From assembly GCA_907165065.1 (NCBI GenBank), contig OU015529.1, positions 8,481,054-8,545,053 of the forward strand: a DNA stretch of 64,000 nucleotides, written 5' to 3'. The notes beneath the pieces are model-generated. The model saw only the letters and a list, made by a program, of their open reading frames with translations, ran no database searches and was not told where the DNA came from. How positions within the stretch are numbered: position 1 is the first letter of the stretch; each line of letters opens with the position of its first letter. The stretch comes from Caprimulgus europaeus. Lineage: Eukaryota; Chordata; Aves; Caprimulgiformes; Caprimulgidae. Shown here one piece after another: positions 25,201 to 36,259 of this stretch. The position numbers were made by a program, and so were the translations under genes.

Positions 25201-28200
25201 TGCCTTTCGTCCTCTCACTGTGCAGCACTGTGCAGATCCTGGCTCCATCTTCTTGACTACCCCCTTGTAGGTTCTGGAGGGCCATCAGATACCTCTGGGG
25301 GGTGGTACCTGCACTATTTATAGCATGTAATATTTTAAATTCCCTTTCATTCTCTTAAGTCAGTAGTCCAAACCAAGAAGTAATAAGTAGATTTTGTTTA
25401 AAAAAAAAAAAAAAAAAGGATAGAGTTGTATGAGTCCAATAACATTTGGGATAATTCTAAACAGCACAGTCCCATGACATACAGAAGTAGACAAATGATG
25501 ATTGCCTGCTTGGCTCTACTGAAAAGCAGAGTCTATTAGTGCTGACATGGAAGTGCAGTAACATAGCTATGTTGCTTCTGGCATCTGAATTGTTCAGTGC
25601 TCTTTCTCTCTCGCTCTAAAGCATTGAGGTTTTCTGAGTACACACAATATCAAAAGCAAGTGCAAGGTAAAAGTATGATTTAGGCAAATCTGTCCTAAAT
25701 TTTGTCCAGTATCTCAAATGAAAACTATATTTCAATGTCATTTAAATTTCTTTAATTTATTATTGTATCTCAAGGAGCACTTAATTTTTGTGTGAGCAGT
25801 AATAGCAGTAGGAGCACTTTACATTTTGCACTACATATAATTATAAAAAAAGTTAAGCTTATCTTGACCATAGAATGAGACATTTTATGAAATAAAAAAA
25901 TGTCATCATCCTTGCTTTGGTTGTAAATGACATTTGCTGGATTTTTCATTAATAGAGTTTAATATATTTTATCCACTGTTGTGTTTTCCACCCAAATAAA
26001 ACCAAAGTAGTGTTCCAGAGAGGTGTGAGTTAATATCACTATGTAGAAAGACAAACATGCATGGATTTGAATTGCCTAGGATCTCATAGCAATCAGTGGC
26101 AGAGCTAAAGATTTAAAGTAATGTAATATTTGCTACTTCTGTACCTTATACAGGAGAAACCTGTTATAAAAACTAATTACACCAGTTTGGATATTAAGTG
26201 GCATCATGGCAGTAAACGACTCCAAGGGAAGCATGTTATTTAGAATAAAGTTGACAACCTCATGTATCACAAACCCTAATATATCACAATGGAATGAATT
26301 ATGTAAGAGAGTGAATTATAACATGCTTTCTTACAGAATTGCTGCTGTTATTATTATTTACACTGTCTTCTATGTATATGTTGAATGCAAATTTTTTGCT
26401 ATTGTATGCAGAATTGTAAGCTAAATAATTTTTATGCTGAGGGTATTTTGGCCATGTCTCAACACCATGAAAGAGGTTGAAGAGAATTAGTAATAGGGAT
26501 GATATTTCATTTTCTTCCAAAACCTTATATTCAGCAAAAAATGGGCCATTATCAAATCATGCCAGGTCTTATGTCTTGGTTAAATCCTCAAAATTTTGTT
26601 CTAAACTAGCTTAATTAGAAGGCAAAATAGAACTGATGGTAGGGATCACAAGGGAAACAAGTCTACATTTAGCAGCTTCGATACAAGGCCCACCTGACCC
26701 AAGGAGGTTATTGTGGCCAGTCTATTTCATTGCAATCAGGCTCTGGGGAAGCCACTCAGCAGAAGTATGTATGGCATTGGGTAGTTCACCAGTACTCTGT
26801 AGTGTGCCACCACCATGTTTACAAAAAATGAAGAACTGGCCTTCCACCCAAGGAGCAGTCTTTTGTTCTTCCTCTATGTTTAACTGACTTCCTTGCAAAC
26901 CATTTCAGTTTTTAGATCACTGGCGTGTGCATGTACGGGGGAAAAGCTGTAATAAACAACAGGAATTCATATTCTGTAATAAAAATGAATGATTCTTCTA
27001 ATTTCAAAGGAGTATTGTACAGGAAAGTTAAAACAGTCATTGCTACATAGTTACAGACCTAAAATTAAATTTAGGAACTTATTAAAATGAGACTCTTACC
27101 TTAAACATTCAGGATCAGTCTGAGGTTTTTCAGTGACTTGGACTTTTTCTGCTTCTAAATCTTCTGTCATTCTTTCAGCCTCCCTGATTGCTTTCTCAAG
27201 GTCTAAACATAAAATAATAATTACCTTATAAATATATATTAATCATCCATATTCAAAGACTTCCTACATTTTCTAAATTTATTTTGCCTAATGTTTTTTT
27301 TTTTGTGTGTGTGTGAAACTGTTTGTAGGGTAAAGGCATCCAATTCAAGAACATAAATTATTTTATTGTATTTGGTATGCATATGGCAACCTTCTAGAAA
27401 ATTTCATTCCTTTTCCCAGACAATTTATGATCATGTTATGTCCTGTCTTTTTTAGATTTCTTACTGTAGCATGTTATTTACACATTTGTAAAAAAGTTAC
27501 TAAACCACTTCTAGATAACATTTTTAATCCAAATTGCAAAATCATCCCTGTGGCCTGTGATGACTTTTGACACAGGACCTTTCTTGGTTCCCTCTGTATC
27601 TTTTTAGTTCTTTTTGTAGAATTTCCTGTATATTCAACACAGGTTGGTGTGTAGTCTTCTTTTTTTATGCACAGACTTTCATACACTAACACACAAACGT
27701 GAGTAAAGAGATAGTTGAATTTACAACTCAGAGGTTTAGCAGCTAGGTCAAATCTGTCTTTATCAGCCCAAGCCATGTTGTTTGTTAAACATTTGAAGTT
27801 TAATGAGATTCTTTAATTGTAGGTTAATAGGTTTAAAACAATATTTATGTTGATTTTAAGTTCTCTTTGAAACACTAAATTCTCAATTTAAGGATAGCAG
27901 CAAAAGTAAACATTTCTTTTTCATATTTATAGGTTATGGTTCAGCAGATCTGTATACTTCAGTATCACTAACATTTAAAATAAATCTTATTGAAATCCAT
28001 GATATTTTTTATAACCATGTTTAAAAATGTATTACATAATGTAAAAATATATTTAAATTTGTTTCTATCACTTCTTTTTCTTGAAAAAAATGACTTAACA
28101 GAAAAGGTTTTTCAGAAGCATTTGTCAAACCACAAATAATTATCATAACAAGTGTTTATTAGGCATACCTTTGACTTTGCTTTGTAGGGTAAATAAATAC

Positions 28201-31200
28201 TGTTTTAATTCACTCTTCTCCAGCTGGAGTGTATTTAGCTGAACATTTTTATGTTCCATTGACTCAATTTCTAAGAAAAAAAATATTTTAAATGAAAATG
28301 CATTGTAGTTTTAGTCTTCATGATATAAACTTAAATATTCTTAATGATTTCTACCAATCTTCAGCTGGTCAAAAAGAACCTAAAATATAAAACTAAAATT
28401 GTCTAAAACTCAGTTCACAGGAAATTATATGTCATATAATGTGTTTATAACTATGAAATAAAATAATTTTTAAATGTTTTTGAGATGTTTGACATATTTT
28501 GTTGACTGGGCATAAAAAGAATTATAAATGTTTTGCTTAAGAGATACTTCAGCTAAAAAGGAAGATGACTTATTGAATAGGTGGTGAACAAACACCTCTC
28601 AGCAGGACTAAAAAGAACTTATTGTGTTTAGTGGTATGGACATTTGAACCTGACTGTTGACAGCATCTGGAATTAATTGAGATTATTTAGCTGACAACTG
28701 GAGGTCCTCACATAATTTCCTTGTTATGAGGTCCTTAAACTTTTCTTTTTAGTGTTGTCAGCTTGCTCAGGACTGTAACAGTCAGAAAGACAGACAAGTT
28801 GTACTTCAAAAAATGTGCATTTTAAAAGGATGGAATCCAGGCAGCAATTGAACCCAGAAAGTAATGTTAGTTACCTTTCATGTTCTTCTTTGAGAGACTA
28901 TTTGACTAATCAGATATGTCTGAATATGTAAAAATTAATGATTAAAAGTAACAGGTGCCACCAAACACAGACTTTTTCATTTGTAGATCAGAATCAGAGC
29001 CACAGGAAATACAGAGTTAAGGTACCACCAAACACAAACTCAAATGGATAGTCATATATCAGTAACTTTACATCAGATTTCAGGAATTCAAAGTGCTAGC
29101 ACTTGATGCATCATAGAATCACAAGACTGGAAAGGACTTTGAGGGGTCATCTACTGCATTCCTCCTCCTGAAGGCAGGATCAGCTGTACCTCTGTCATTT
29201 CTGACAGATGCTTGTCTAACCTGTTCTTAAAGACGTTTGGCAATGGACACTCCTAATTCCTTTGGTAATAGAATCTCCTAAGGCAGAATGTTTCAGTTGT
29301 TCACTGTTCTTAGAAAGATTTCTAAATAGGCAACCAGACTCCCCCCTATTGTGGTTTACACTTGTTTTTATTGAGTTTATTAAAGGTATGTAGAATATAT
29401 TAATTTCCTTTTTACAGAATCGTTTAATGATTTGAAGGCTGATAACTGTCTTTCATCAGTCTTTACCTCCATAGGTTAAATAGTCCCAATTCTTTTTTTT
29501 TTTTATCTTTTCATGTTCTCCAGAACTCTGATCACTCTCACTGGCCCCATGTGGATTCTCTCCAGCTGGTCCACATTTTTTCTTGAAGTGCAACATCCAA
29601 AGCTAGATGCACAGTACTCCAGCTAAGAGCTTAACTGCCCTAAATAGAGTGAAGGATTGTTTTGCATGTCTTAGGGGTCAGAATTATGTTTATGTCTCAG
29701 TATGGTGTTGGCATGCTGATATCATTGACTCATGTTCGGCTTGTGATCCATGATGACTCCTATTTCCTTGCTGAAGGATTGCTTTTCAGTCTGACCCTCT
29801 GTTCTGAGAAATCTCACATTCTGTATCTTAAATCAAAGACAAAGTCATACTGTGGCAGTAAAAGACCAGTCCTACAAGGTATCTGTGTATATAATTCTTT
29901 TGAAGCTAAGGAAATTTACATAATTCAACCATAGTTGATTATAATAATTGCAAACCTAATATAGAACATTATGTATGACAGTGCACCTCGGTGCTGGTTG
30001 ACATTAGATATTGTGAGCCACTTCTGCAGGTCTGCTTCTTCTCCTCATAGTGCTCACAGTCAGAAAGGACTGAAGAGGACAGGGAACAGAAGAGGCTTTA
30101 ATTATTCTCATCTAATGTGGTACGTTAGACCACACTCTTTCAGTTTAGTGTTAAGAGGAAGTTCCAGACAGCAAGGGAATGGAATTAAAATTATTTTCTT
30201 GCACAGCTATAATTTTCTAACTTGTGTTCATTCTCTGGTAATCCAAGATAAAATAATTTAATATAGGACATACCATTTTCCAACAGAGCTGCCTCATTCT
30301 CTAAATCATTTATTTCAGTCTTGATTTTTTTTTTAATCAGAAGATCTCTATTACTTGTTAGTCCATATTCATTATTAAACTCTGTTAGTTCTCTAGTAAA
30401 ATTATCTTCCTCTTCAGTCATTTTTCTCTTTGTATCTGTCTGAAAAAAAAAGAAAGGGAAAATGATGAAAAAAAAATAAATTGTTAAGATGGGCAGACTA
30501 AAACATACTTTTATTGTTTATCCTCAAACTTGTAGTATAAATGTAGTATATTTACTTTTCCTGACTTAAAAGAACATGAAAATGATCTACAGCACTATCA
30601 TTTTGTCTCTTGTTTTAACCTCTTTTTTTCTGAAAAAATGAAGGTTATATTCCTAATAATAAAACATTTAAAAAATCACCACATAACATTACAGACTTGT
30701 TCCAGCAGTTTTTCAGTTCAGCTCTTTATTGAAATTATTATGAAGTTCTGTTTAAAGTCAGTAGCATAATATGACAACTTTTTTTTTTAGATTGTTATTA
30801 AATGAAATAAAGGTGGTGTTTATTGCTGTGCAGAATGCAGACTTACTTAAACTCCCTCAATAACCACCAAGAAAGCCATAATTAATAGGAAGTCACTGTT
30901 TCATTTTCTGGAAAAAATATTCTAAAGATGAAAGGCAATATTAAATTCCTTTAAAAAAAATCTTAGCTGATTGCTAAATTAAATAAAATGAAATGATCCA
31001 TATATACAGGAAGAAAGAAATTATAATCTATATATCAAACTTGGCTGGTTATAATTAAAAGAAACTTCACACTTCTTCAAATGATATTTAGCTTTTATAG
31101 CTAATTTTTCTACAATACTTATAATATTTATTTTTCTTTTTTTCTGTTTATACTTAGGAATGGGAATACTTTGGATGCTGAAGTAATATTATTTAATTAA

Positions 31201-34200
31201 AAGGATATCTGACTAAAGGTTTTGGGTTAATACTGGTGATTTATACTGAATGTTTAAAACTTAGCTCTGCAGATTTAAAGTACAAATACATTTGCAGAGA
31301 AGACTACTCACCTGTGGCATCTCTTAATATCTACAGACCCACAATGAAGTAAGAGGAAGGCAATATTCAGATTAGCACAAGAGAGAAGTGAAAAGCTTGT
31401 TGTATGTATATGTTGCAAGGAGCTACCTTTTAAGAGGTGGCTAGGTGTGCCCTAGCATCAAAGAGATCGTGTGGTATGTCAGGATTCCTAAAATATGGTG
31501 TTGACCTCCCTGAGTTTTTCTTTTGATCCTTCTCAATATGGTTTATAGTGGGTGAGACAGCCTAATTTAGGGTGAGACTTTCCTAGTTTTCTTTTACAAA
31601 GGAAATAATAAGTCAGAATTGGAGTTCAGTCATTTAACAGCAGACATTACAAAGTGAATTCAGGAATGTTAATTTAGCTTTGTAGATAAACTGCAGCACA
31701 CATTACCTTAGATTATGTTTTAAATTAAAAGTGAGAATTTATCTACATTGCCATTTATAAATATGCTAGAATTAAAAATATATATACATATATATATTTT
31801 CCAGATTTAAAGTATGACTTTTTCCATATTTTCAAATTTTAAAGCTGACTACTCTCATACAGTAGGAAAGGGTTGTCTGAATACCATGGCTGGAAACTTA
31901 CAAGGACTTTAAGAAGGCAGCTTTTTTGAGTAATAAGTTCAGCTTTCTGTTTTTCTAAGCTCTCTTCACGTTTCTTCAGAATTTCTAAGTGGAACTGTTT
32001 TTCAGACAGATGTTGAACCTTCCAAGAGAAAAAAAAATGCTATAAAGTAAGATTATTGGTTTGTTGTTTCATATACTTTGATATTGTACATAAGGATCTT
32101 GGTTCAGTTAAAACACAGCCAGCATAGCTGCTGGACTAGTAAAAGTATAACAGCTCTTCCCCCAGTAATCTTCCAATATATCACTAAGTTTTTGAAAAGT
32201 ATCCTTTCTTTAAAAGACACATTTAGTGCTGGTCCATCTATCTAAAATGGCATTTTAAAGTCTGTCTGGTTTAGGAGAATTTTTTTCAGGTTAAAACCAG
32301 GCAAAATATTGATCATATGGGACCTTTTATGCAGCATAGTACAGTGTCCTCCATCTATTTGTGTAAAACACATCACATACCAAATCAGACAATAATATCT
32401 GAGGGAGAGGGGTCCAAAATCATTATTTTGACTGAATAGCTGTGCACATCATCAACTCTGCAATGCCACTATTACATAGGCAAAGGAGACAGGGATTTGC
32501 TCTTTTTTTCTGAGCACTATTTCTGGAATTCTTAGCCAAGCACGTGTAATAGAAATTAGCTCATTGGTTCAATACAGTTTGGCCACAACTCCCTCAAGCC
32601 CCAAACTTCTATTTTGCATACAGTTTTAATTCTATTTTTATTAATTTTAAACAGTAGTTTTTCTGATAGAAGGGTATGATGTTCAACCACTTCATTTTCA
32701 AAATTTGCTGAAGAGCTACTCTCAGTTTTCCAGCATATTCACTGTATCATTGTCTAACTTAAGATATATAGTAAGATAAACTATAACAGCAGATAAATAG
32801 GGAACAGCTAAGTGCTGAAGAGTCTTAAAGGAGAAGAATCATTCATCTGATGAAGTGGTGAAAAGGAGGTCAAGAGAATGACTCAGACTGTAATACTCAG
32901 AATGATAAGCAGGGGAAGTAAAGTTAGCAGAATTGCCCACAGACTGTAAAGGCACAGGGTAAGTATCAGGAAGTAAATTAAACAGGGTGATACATGACTG
33001 CTTGCGTATGCAGAGGCAGAAAAGACCAAATAATAGTGATATTACAAAGGTAAAAATTAAAAGATTATAAAATGAAATAATATAGATTATTTTGGAGAGG
33101 GTGAAGATGAAGTGGATCTGATCAGAAAAGGAAGATAGTGGAATCAAATGCCCTAGGACTAGAATGTGAGAGCTGGAAAGGAAAGGACCAGATTTTTTCC
33201 TTATCCCTGACAGGTCTGGCATGCTGAATGTGCAGGTGTTTGCCTCAGAAATATTTATTTTAAATACTAATTCAAAGAGAGTAGAAGGTCTTATACCACT
33301 GTATTTATACCACTGAACATAACTAGCTGCAGTGTAGTTTCTCCATCTGTAAGATGCCAGCTTAATCTATGCATTCGCAACAGATTTTTTTAAAGAAATC
33401 ATTGAGCCATGAAAAGCAAAATGCCATAATTCAGGTTCTAATTACATGCTACCTGATTTTATAGAACAGAGGAAAAAAACAGCATTTCCTAGGAATCTCT
33501 GATTTACCACAGGCAGTCTCTGTGAAATAGATGTCAAAACACTTCTGAACTCACTCTCATCTGCTTGGTCAGGCTGCTGTGCATGCATGTGCTTGGACAT
33601 GTATGGTTATAAAGAAGTGCAATTATTTAGTGTAGGACAAATTGAACAGCATCAGCTGAACAGCATTATTTAATATTATTTGAATTACATTAACTATTGT
33701 AGACATATGAAAACTTAATTCCTGTACTGAAAAATAAATGACTTTAAATAATTTAAATAATTATATAATTTTAAAATCTAAATAGAGTCTGATTGAAATG
33801 CATTTTTCAATTCCACTTGTTTTCTGTATCATTTCCTATCTATAAATGAATCAATGTCAGAATAAGCAAGCAAGTAAAATATATTTTTGTGGACATCAGT
33901 GAGAATATTATTAATCCTAGTTGGTAAAGCACATAAGATTTAATTAGGAATAGTTCTTCAGCTTATCCCATCAGTCATTTACAGTAATGGCTCTACTCTT
34001 GGGATCTTCTATACCTATCATATAAACCTTTATTATAAATCAATAACAAATTAGTAGTGTAAACATAAAATTGTGATGTTCATAAATAAATTTATGACCA
34101 AGACTACAAAGTTCTTTACCTAACAAGCAAGACTCAGATATAATCTGTATTGGTTAAATAAATTACTAATTGAAGTGCTTTTGGTCTCTGAGATTGTGGC

Positions 34201-36259
34201 ATGCATAAATGCAAGCACGTGAATAACTGCATTTGCAGTCTCAATCTGCAACCAGTAAATATTTGTAAATGAGTTTTCTTTTATTTTGACTCCCTTGTAG
34301 TAATGCTGATATTTATTATATATATTATATAGTCTTTTACAAAGGGCAGAAGAGCCTGGTTTTGAAATGATTAAAATCATCCCCCAAACATTTATTTTTA
34401 CAACTAGGTGAGGTAATTCCCCCACAGGTTCTTGGAGATGTTTATTTAAGCGATAGGATACAACAGTTTTGGCTTGAAAGGAGGCTCCATATGATTTCAC
34501 AGAATCACAGAATGGTTGAGGTTGGAAGGGACCTCTGAAGGTCATCTAGTCCAACCCCCCTGCTCAAACAGGGACTCCTAGAGCACATGAACCAGGATTT
34601 TGTCCAGATGGTTTTTGAATAGCTCCAGGAAGGGAGACTCCACAACCTCTCTGGGCAACCTGTTCCAGTGCTCAGTCACTCTCACAATAAAGAAGTTCTT
34701 CCTTATGTTCAGATGGAATTTACTATGCTGCAGCTTATGCCCATTGCCTCTTGTCCCATTGTTGGGTACCAATGAGAGAGTCTGTCCCTGTCCTATCGAC
34801 ACTCTCCCTTTAAATGTTTATAAACATTAATCAGATCCCCTCTGAGTTGTCTTTTCTCCAGGCTGAACAGGCCCAGCTCCCTCAGCCTTTCCTCATATGA
34901 AAGATGCTCCAGTCCTTTAATCATCTCAGTCACCCTTCACTGGACATGCTCCAGGGGTTCCATGTCCTTGCTGTACTGGGGAGCCCAGAACTGGACACAA
35001 TACTCTAAGTGGGGCCTCACCAGGGCTGAGTAGATGGGGAGGATTACCTCTCTCGACCTGCTGGCAACACTCTTCCTAATACAATCCAGGATACCATCAG
35101 CCTTCCTGGCCACAAGAGCAGGCTAAATGGAAAGCATAATGAAATCTTAAATACATTAAATAGTTTCAGAAACTTTCTTCTGTCTTTGACATCCCTAAAA
35201 AAAATCTCTTAGGTCTTTGTGAGCCCTAACTACTAGCCTGAGCTCACGGGAAGATCTTTAGTATATGACTCAAGATCCCGTGAAATAAACACAGGAAATA
35301 TTTCCATATATTTGCTGTGAGGGGCTTTTAGTGAATGGCAGTGGGCAATGAAGGAATGGTTCCTGGGTCTCTGAAGGAAAGTGCTACAAGAAGCTTCAGG
35401 ACTGTTAAGACAGGGCCACTCCACTCACACCGTACTGGAACAGTCTCCCCTCAGCTGATTTCTGGTGACTGTGTCTTGTGAAAGGACTGACCTGACATGG
35501 TGGTCAACTCCCTGCCAAGCTCTTTCTGTGGAGCAGGAGTAACTTTCATGTACACATGTGCTGTGTACAGTGCTTCCAGATTTTGGAAGTGTTATCAGGA
35601 AATGTTCCTACCTCCGAGGTCAGTGAGTCTCAGAACACAGCCAGGGCCAGCCTCAAGGGTGAGATTTCTGATATGGGAAAGACATTAACATACCTGTTTC
35701 ACAGCAGAAATGCACAGTGTAAATTTTCTCAATGCTCTGTTATTTGGTAGGTGAAGCGTGCTCCCTGAGAGTGTTTATGAATCTATTTCTGAAAGGTCAT
35801 GTGTTTGCAAATATAGTGTATTTCATTATTACGCACACTATAAACAAGTCTGCTTACCTTAGTTTCTAACTTCATTTTTGCAGTGCTCAGCTCTTCTTTT
35901 ATTTGGTTAATTTTTTCATAACTTCTATTTATGTCGAATTTAGCTGCAACATAACAAAAACCTGTAAGGACCTGTGTTCGGTTTGCAAAAATTGCATACT
36001 TATAAAAACTTGCAATTGGCAAGAAGCAGCCAGCCAGGCTGCCTGCCGAGATGTCACTGACAAAGGTCCCCTCATGACAGCACAGTGGGGCCACCCTGCT
36101 TTGCCCTCAGGAAATGGAGACGCCATTAAGTGTGGTCAGCACTGCTGCCAGGCCCACAAGATGGCGGTTACAGTGCGGACCTTGTTGGATGAGGCGCCTT
36201 TTCTCCCCCGCCTGCTTCTCTGTGAGCTCTATTTGCTGGAACAAAGCATTCAGGTTCAT
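16220..36259 (-). CDS. CCDC172: CCDC172, coiled-coil domain-containing protein 172 (whole coding span, 8 exons)
   Basis: Eight minus-strand exons, 79+86+117+166+102+103+88+33 nt, total 774 nt: 257 codons plus TGA with no internal stop. Seven of the eight acceptors and donors are standard GT/AG; only the exon 1 donor is weak. Intron phases run 1,0,0,1,1,2,0 and match across every junction. The product is rich in E, K, L and Q with heptad-like spacing, has no signal peptide or membrane segment, and should be mostly alpha-helical coiled coil. Segments such as [42 protein letters not shown] and [11 protein letters not shown] line up in order with the mammalian CCDC172 sequence as I remember it (258 aa). 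The family is known as a tektin-2-binding protein (TEKT2BP1) linked to sperm flagella; that role is from mammals, not visible here. The gene lies divergent to GFRA1, as in human. I am confident of identity and exon set; expression and function are inferred. Confidence 0.94.
16253..17120 (-). other. CCDC172 intron 7
   Basis: This 868 bp intron separates exon 7 from the tiny last exon. It contains a perfect 21-bp tandem duplication at 16940-16981 and nothing else recognisable. Confidence 0.75.
16940..16981. repeat. Perfect 21-bp tandem duplication
   Basis: A 21-base unit beginning TAAAACAAATAAGAATTGAA and ending G occurs at 16940-16960 and again at 16961-16981 without change, in CCDC172 intron 7. 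Confidence 0.95.
17121..17208 (-). CDS. CCDC172: CCDC172 coding exon 7
   Basis: The acceptor TTTTTTTTGACATAG precedes 17208 and the donor GTATGC starts at 17120. It reads [18 protein letters not shown]...IEIETLQM, 30 codons in all with the split arginine. It is separated from exon 6 by a 9.9 kb intron, by far the largest in the gene. Confidence 0.93.
17326..17700 (-). other. Unexplained 124-codon ORF in CCDC172 intron 6
   Basis: ATG at 17700 to TGA at 17328-17326 reads [16 protein letters not shown]..., then a basic middle ([19 protein letters not shown]) and a C-terminal part with several cysteines ([23 protein letters not shown]). Composition looks protein-like rather than repeat-derived, and the sequence is less AT-rich than the surrounding intron. 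I do not recognise the family. A short A-run follows on the minus strand about 50 bases after the stop. It could be a retrocopy fragment, a remnant of an old element or a chance ORF; it is 118 bp upstream of CCDC172 exon 7 on the same strand. No function is assigned. Confidence 0.25.
21480..21790 (+). mobile_element. Ancient CR1/L3 remnant (RT region)
   Basis: RFADTTKQ at 21488-21511 followed by EEVNKFQT resembles a degraded form of the ADDT box and following helix of CR1 reverse transcriptase. The sequence fades out towards 21790. Heavily mutated, low certainty. Confidence 0.4.
22038..22075 (+). repeat. Possible MIR-like core fragment
   Basis: TTTTTATAGATGAATAAGCC and GGAAAGGTTAAG resemble the MIR phrase ACAGATGAGGAAACTGAGG...GAGGTTAAG. 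Very short. Confidence 0.25.
22440..23120 (-). mobile_element. Old CR1 LINE fragment
   Basis: The plus strand contains CTAATGTCTAGATGGATGGC, CTAACCAATTGGTTGTCTTA and TGTAAATCCATACTGCAA, typical reverse-complement CR1 ORF2 sequence. Borders are approximate and divergence is high. Confidence 0.6.
24975..25330 (-). mobile_element. Old CR1 LINE 3' fragment
   Basis: GGAAGAGATGTCAGGAGGTCATCTAG-type opening, then GCCTCTCTGGGCAACATT, CTCATGATAAAAAAGTTTTC and the CTCTTATTTCATCTTC / TGCCTTTCGTCCTCTCACTG block are the order expected for antisense CR1. Divergent from consensus. Confidence 0.8.
26071..26114 (+). repeat. MIR-type SINE core remnant
   Basis: ATTGCCTAGGATCTCATAGC then AATCAGTGGCAGAGCTAAAG matches the conserved MIR core (GCCCAAGGTCACACAGC...AGTGGCAGAGC) with several changes. 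Confidence 0.45.
27100..27202 (-). CDS. CCDC172: CCDC172 coding exon 6
   Basis: The acceptor TTATGTTTAG precedes 27202 and the donor GTAAGA starts at 27099. It codes for [15 protein letters not shown]...[10 protein letters not shown] and ends in phase 2 (AG of an arginine codon completed by exon 7). The conserved LEAEK...EKPQ.D.ECLR block is present. The first third is the least similar to the mammalian sequence. Confidence 0.93.
28169..28270 (-). CDS. CCDC172: CCDC172 coding exon 5
   Basis: The acceptor TTTTTCTTAG precedes 28270 and the donor GTATGC starts at 28168. It reads [16 protein letters not shown]...LFTLQSKVK, 34 residues joined in phase 1 on both sides. The SMEH...QLN.LQ...SEL...LFTLQ spacing is that of the mammalian protein. 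Confidence 0.94.
28271..30273 (-). other. CCDC172 intron 4
   Basis: This 2.0 kb intron is dominated by an old CR1 copy at 29113-29800. A near-repeated phrase (GGTGCCACCAAACACA and GGTACCACCAAACACA) occurs near 28956 and 29021. Nothing else is recognised. Confidence 0.75.
29113..29800 (-). mobile_element. Old CR1 LINE fragment, about 690 bp
   Basis: It opens with CATAGAATCACAAGACTGGAA, continues with CTTGTCTAACCTGTTCTTAA, and later has CTCACTGGCCCCATGTGG, GCACAGTACTCCAGCTAAGA and TCATGTTCGGCTTGTGATCC, all in the order of an antisense CR1 3' half. Divergent and interrupted by a T-run near 29490. Lies in CCDC172 intron 4. Confidence 0.85.
30274..30439 (-). CDS. CCDC172: CCDC172 coding exon 4
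   Basis: The acceptor is a run of Ts then CAG before 30439, and the donor GTATGT starts at 30273. It codes for 55 residues plus one base ([14 protein letters not shown]...NEAALLEN). This is the largest exon and carries the best recognisable family segment, [17 protein letters not shown], followed by EINDLENEA. Confidence 0.95.
30440..31901 (-). other. CCDC172 intron 3
   Basis: This 1.46 kb intron is AT-rich. A (TA)-rich microsatellite lies nearby, beyond exon 3, at about 31774-31797, just outside the coding part. No gene or recognisable repeat. Confidence 0.75.
31902..32018 (-). CDS. CCDC172: CCDC172 coding exon 3
   Basis: The acceptor is a T-rich tract ending in TTGGAAG before 32018 and the donor GTAAGT starts at 31901. 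It codes for 39 residues ([16 protein letters not shown]...CLLKVL), phase 0 on both sides, with leucines spaced as in a coiled coil. It does not stand out as a long ORF because it is short and bounded by introns. Confidence 0.92.
32019..35857 (-). other. CCDC172 intron 2
   Basis: This 3.8 kb intron is bounded by GTAAGC and a CAG/AAG-type acceptor. It holds one young antisense-oriented CR1 fragment (34498-35120); the remainder (32020-34497) is AT-rich with scattered (TA) runs and nothing else I recognise. Confidence 0.8.
34498..35120 (-). mobile_element. Young CR1 LINE fragment, about 620 bp
   Basis: It opens with CACAGAATCACAGAATGG and GGTTGGAAGGGACCTCTGAA. Clear blocks follow: CTCTGGGCAACCTGTTCCAG, TCTTTTCTCCAGGCTGAACA, GGACACAATACTCTAAGTGG and CCAGGATACCATCAGCCTTC. 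Well preserved, so relatively recent; the minus-strand ORF 34802-34578 is its degraded C-terminal coding end. Lies in CCDC172 intron 2. Confidence 0.97.
35858..35943 (-). CDS. CCDC172: CCDC172 coding exon 2
   Basis: The acceptor is TTATGTTGCAG before 35943 and the donor GTAAGC starts at 35857. With the G carried over from exon 1 it reads 29 codons ([16 protein letters not shown]...KLETK), the same number as in the mammalian protein between the corresponding points. It is a charged helical segment. Intron 1 upstream is only 237 bp. Confidence 0.92.
36158..36167 (+). promoter_or_regulatory. YY1-type motif AAGATGGCGG
   Basis: The ten bases AAGATGGCGG match the core YY1 site known from promoters and 5' ends of many vertebrate genes. 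It sits 14 bases past the exon 1 donor, about 95 bp from the start codon, in plus orientation. Functional relevance is inferred. Confidence 0.35.
36181..36259 (-). CDS. CCDC172: CCDC172 coding exon 1 (start codon)
   Basis: ATG at 36259-36257 opens 26 codons ([12 protein letters not shown]...RRLIQQ) and ends in phase 1 with CAACAAG. The frame remains open upstream to 36361 with a more distal ATG, but family similarity begins at the internal methionine, so that start is chosen. The donor used here is GTCCGC, a poor consensus beyond the GT. A second GT nine bases further in (GTAACC, at 36171-36166) keeps the same phase and would add three residues. The first choice reproduces the mammalian spacing exactly. 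Confidence 0.85.

Larger units (their letters stand above)
17209..27099 (-). other. CCDC172 intron 6
   Basis: This 9.9 kb intron contains an unexplained 124-codon same-strand ORF at 17700-17326, CR1 remnants at 21480-21790 (plus), 22440-23120 (minus) and 24975-25330 (minus), MIR-like cores near 22038 and 26071, and an A18 run near 25400. The rest, including 18000-21480, is AT-rich DNA with no recognised content. Confidence 0.75.

Noticed and set aside
29662-29934. 90-codon plus-strand ORF
   Set aside because: Most of it lies within an antisense CR1 remnant; a chance frame.
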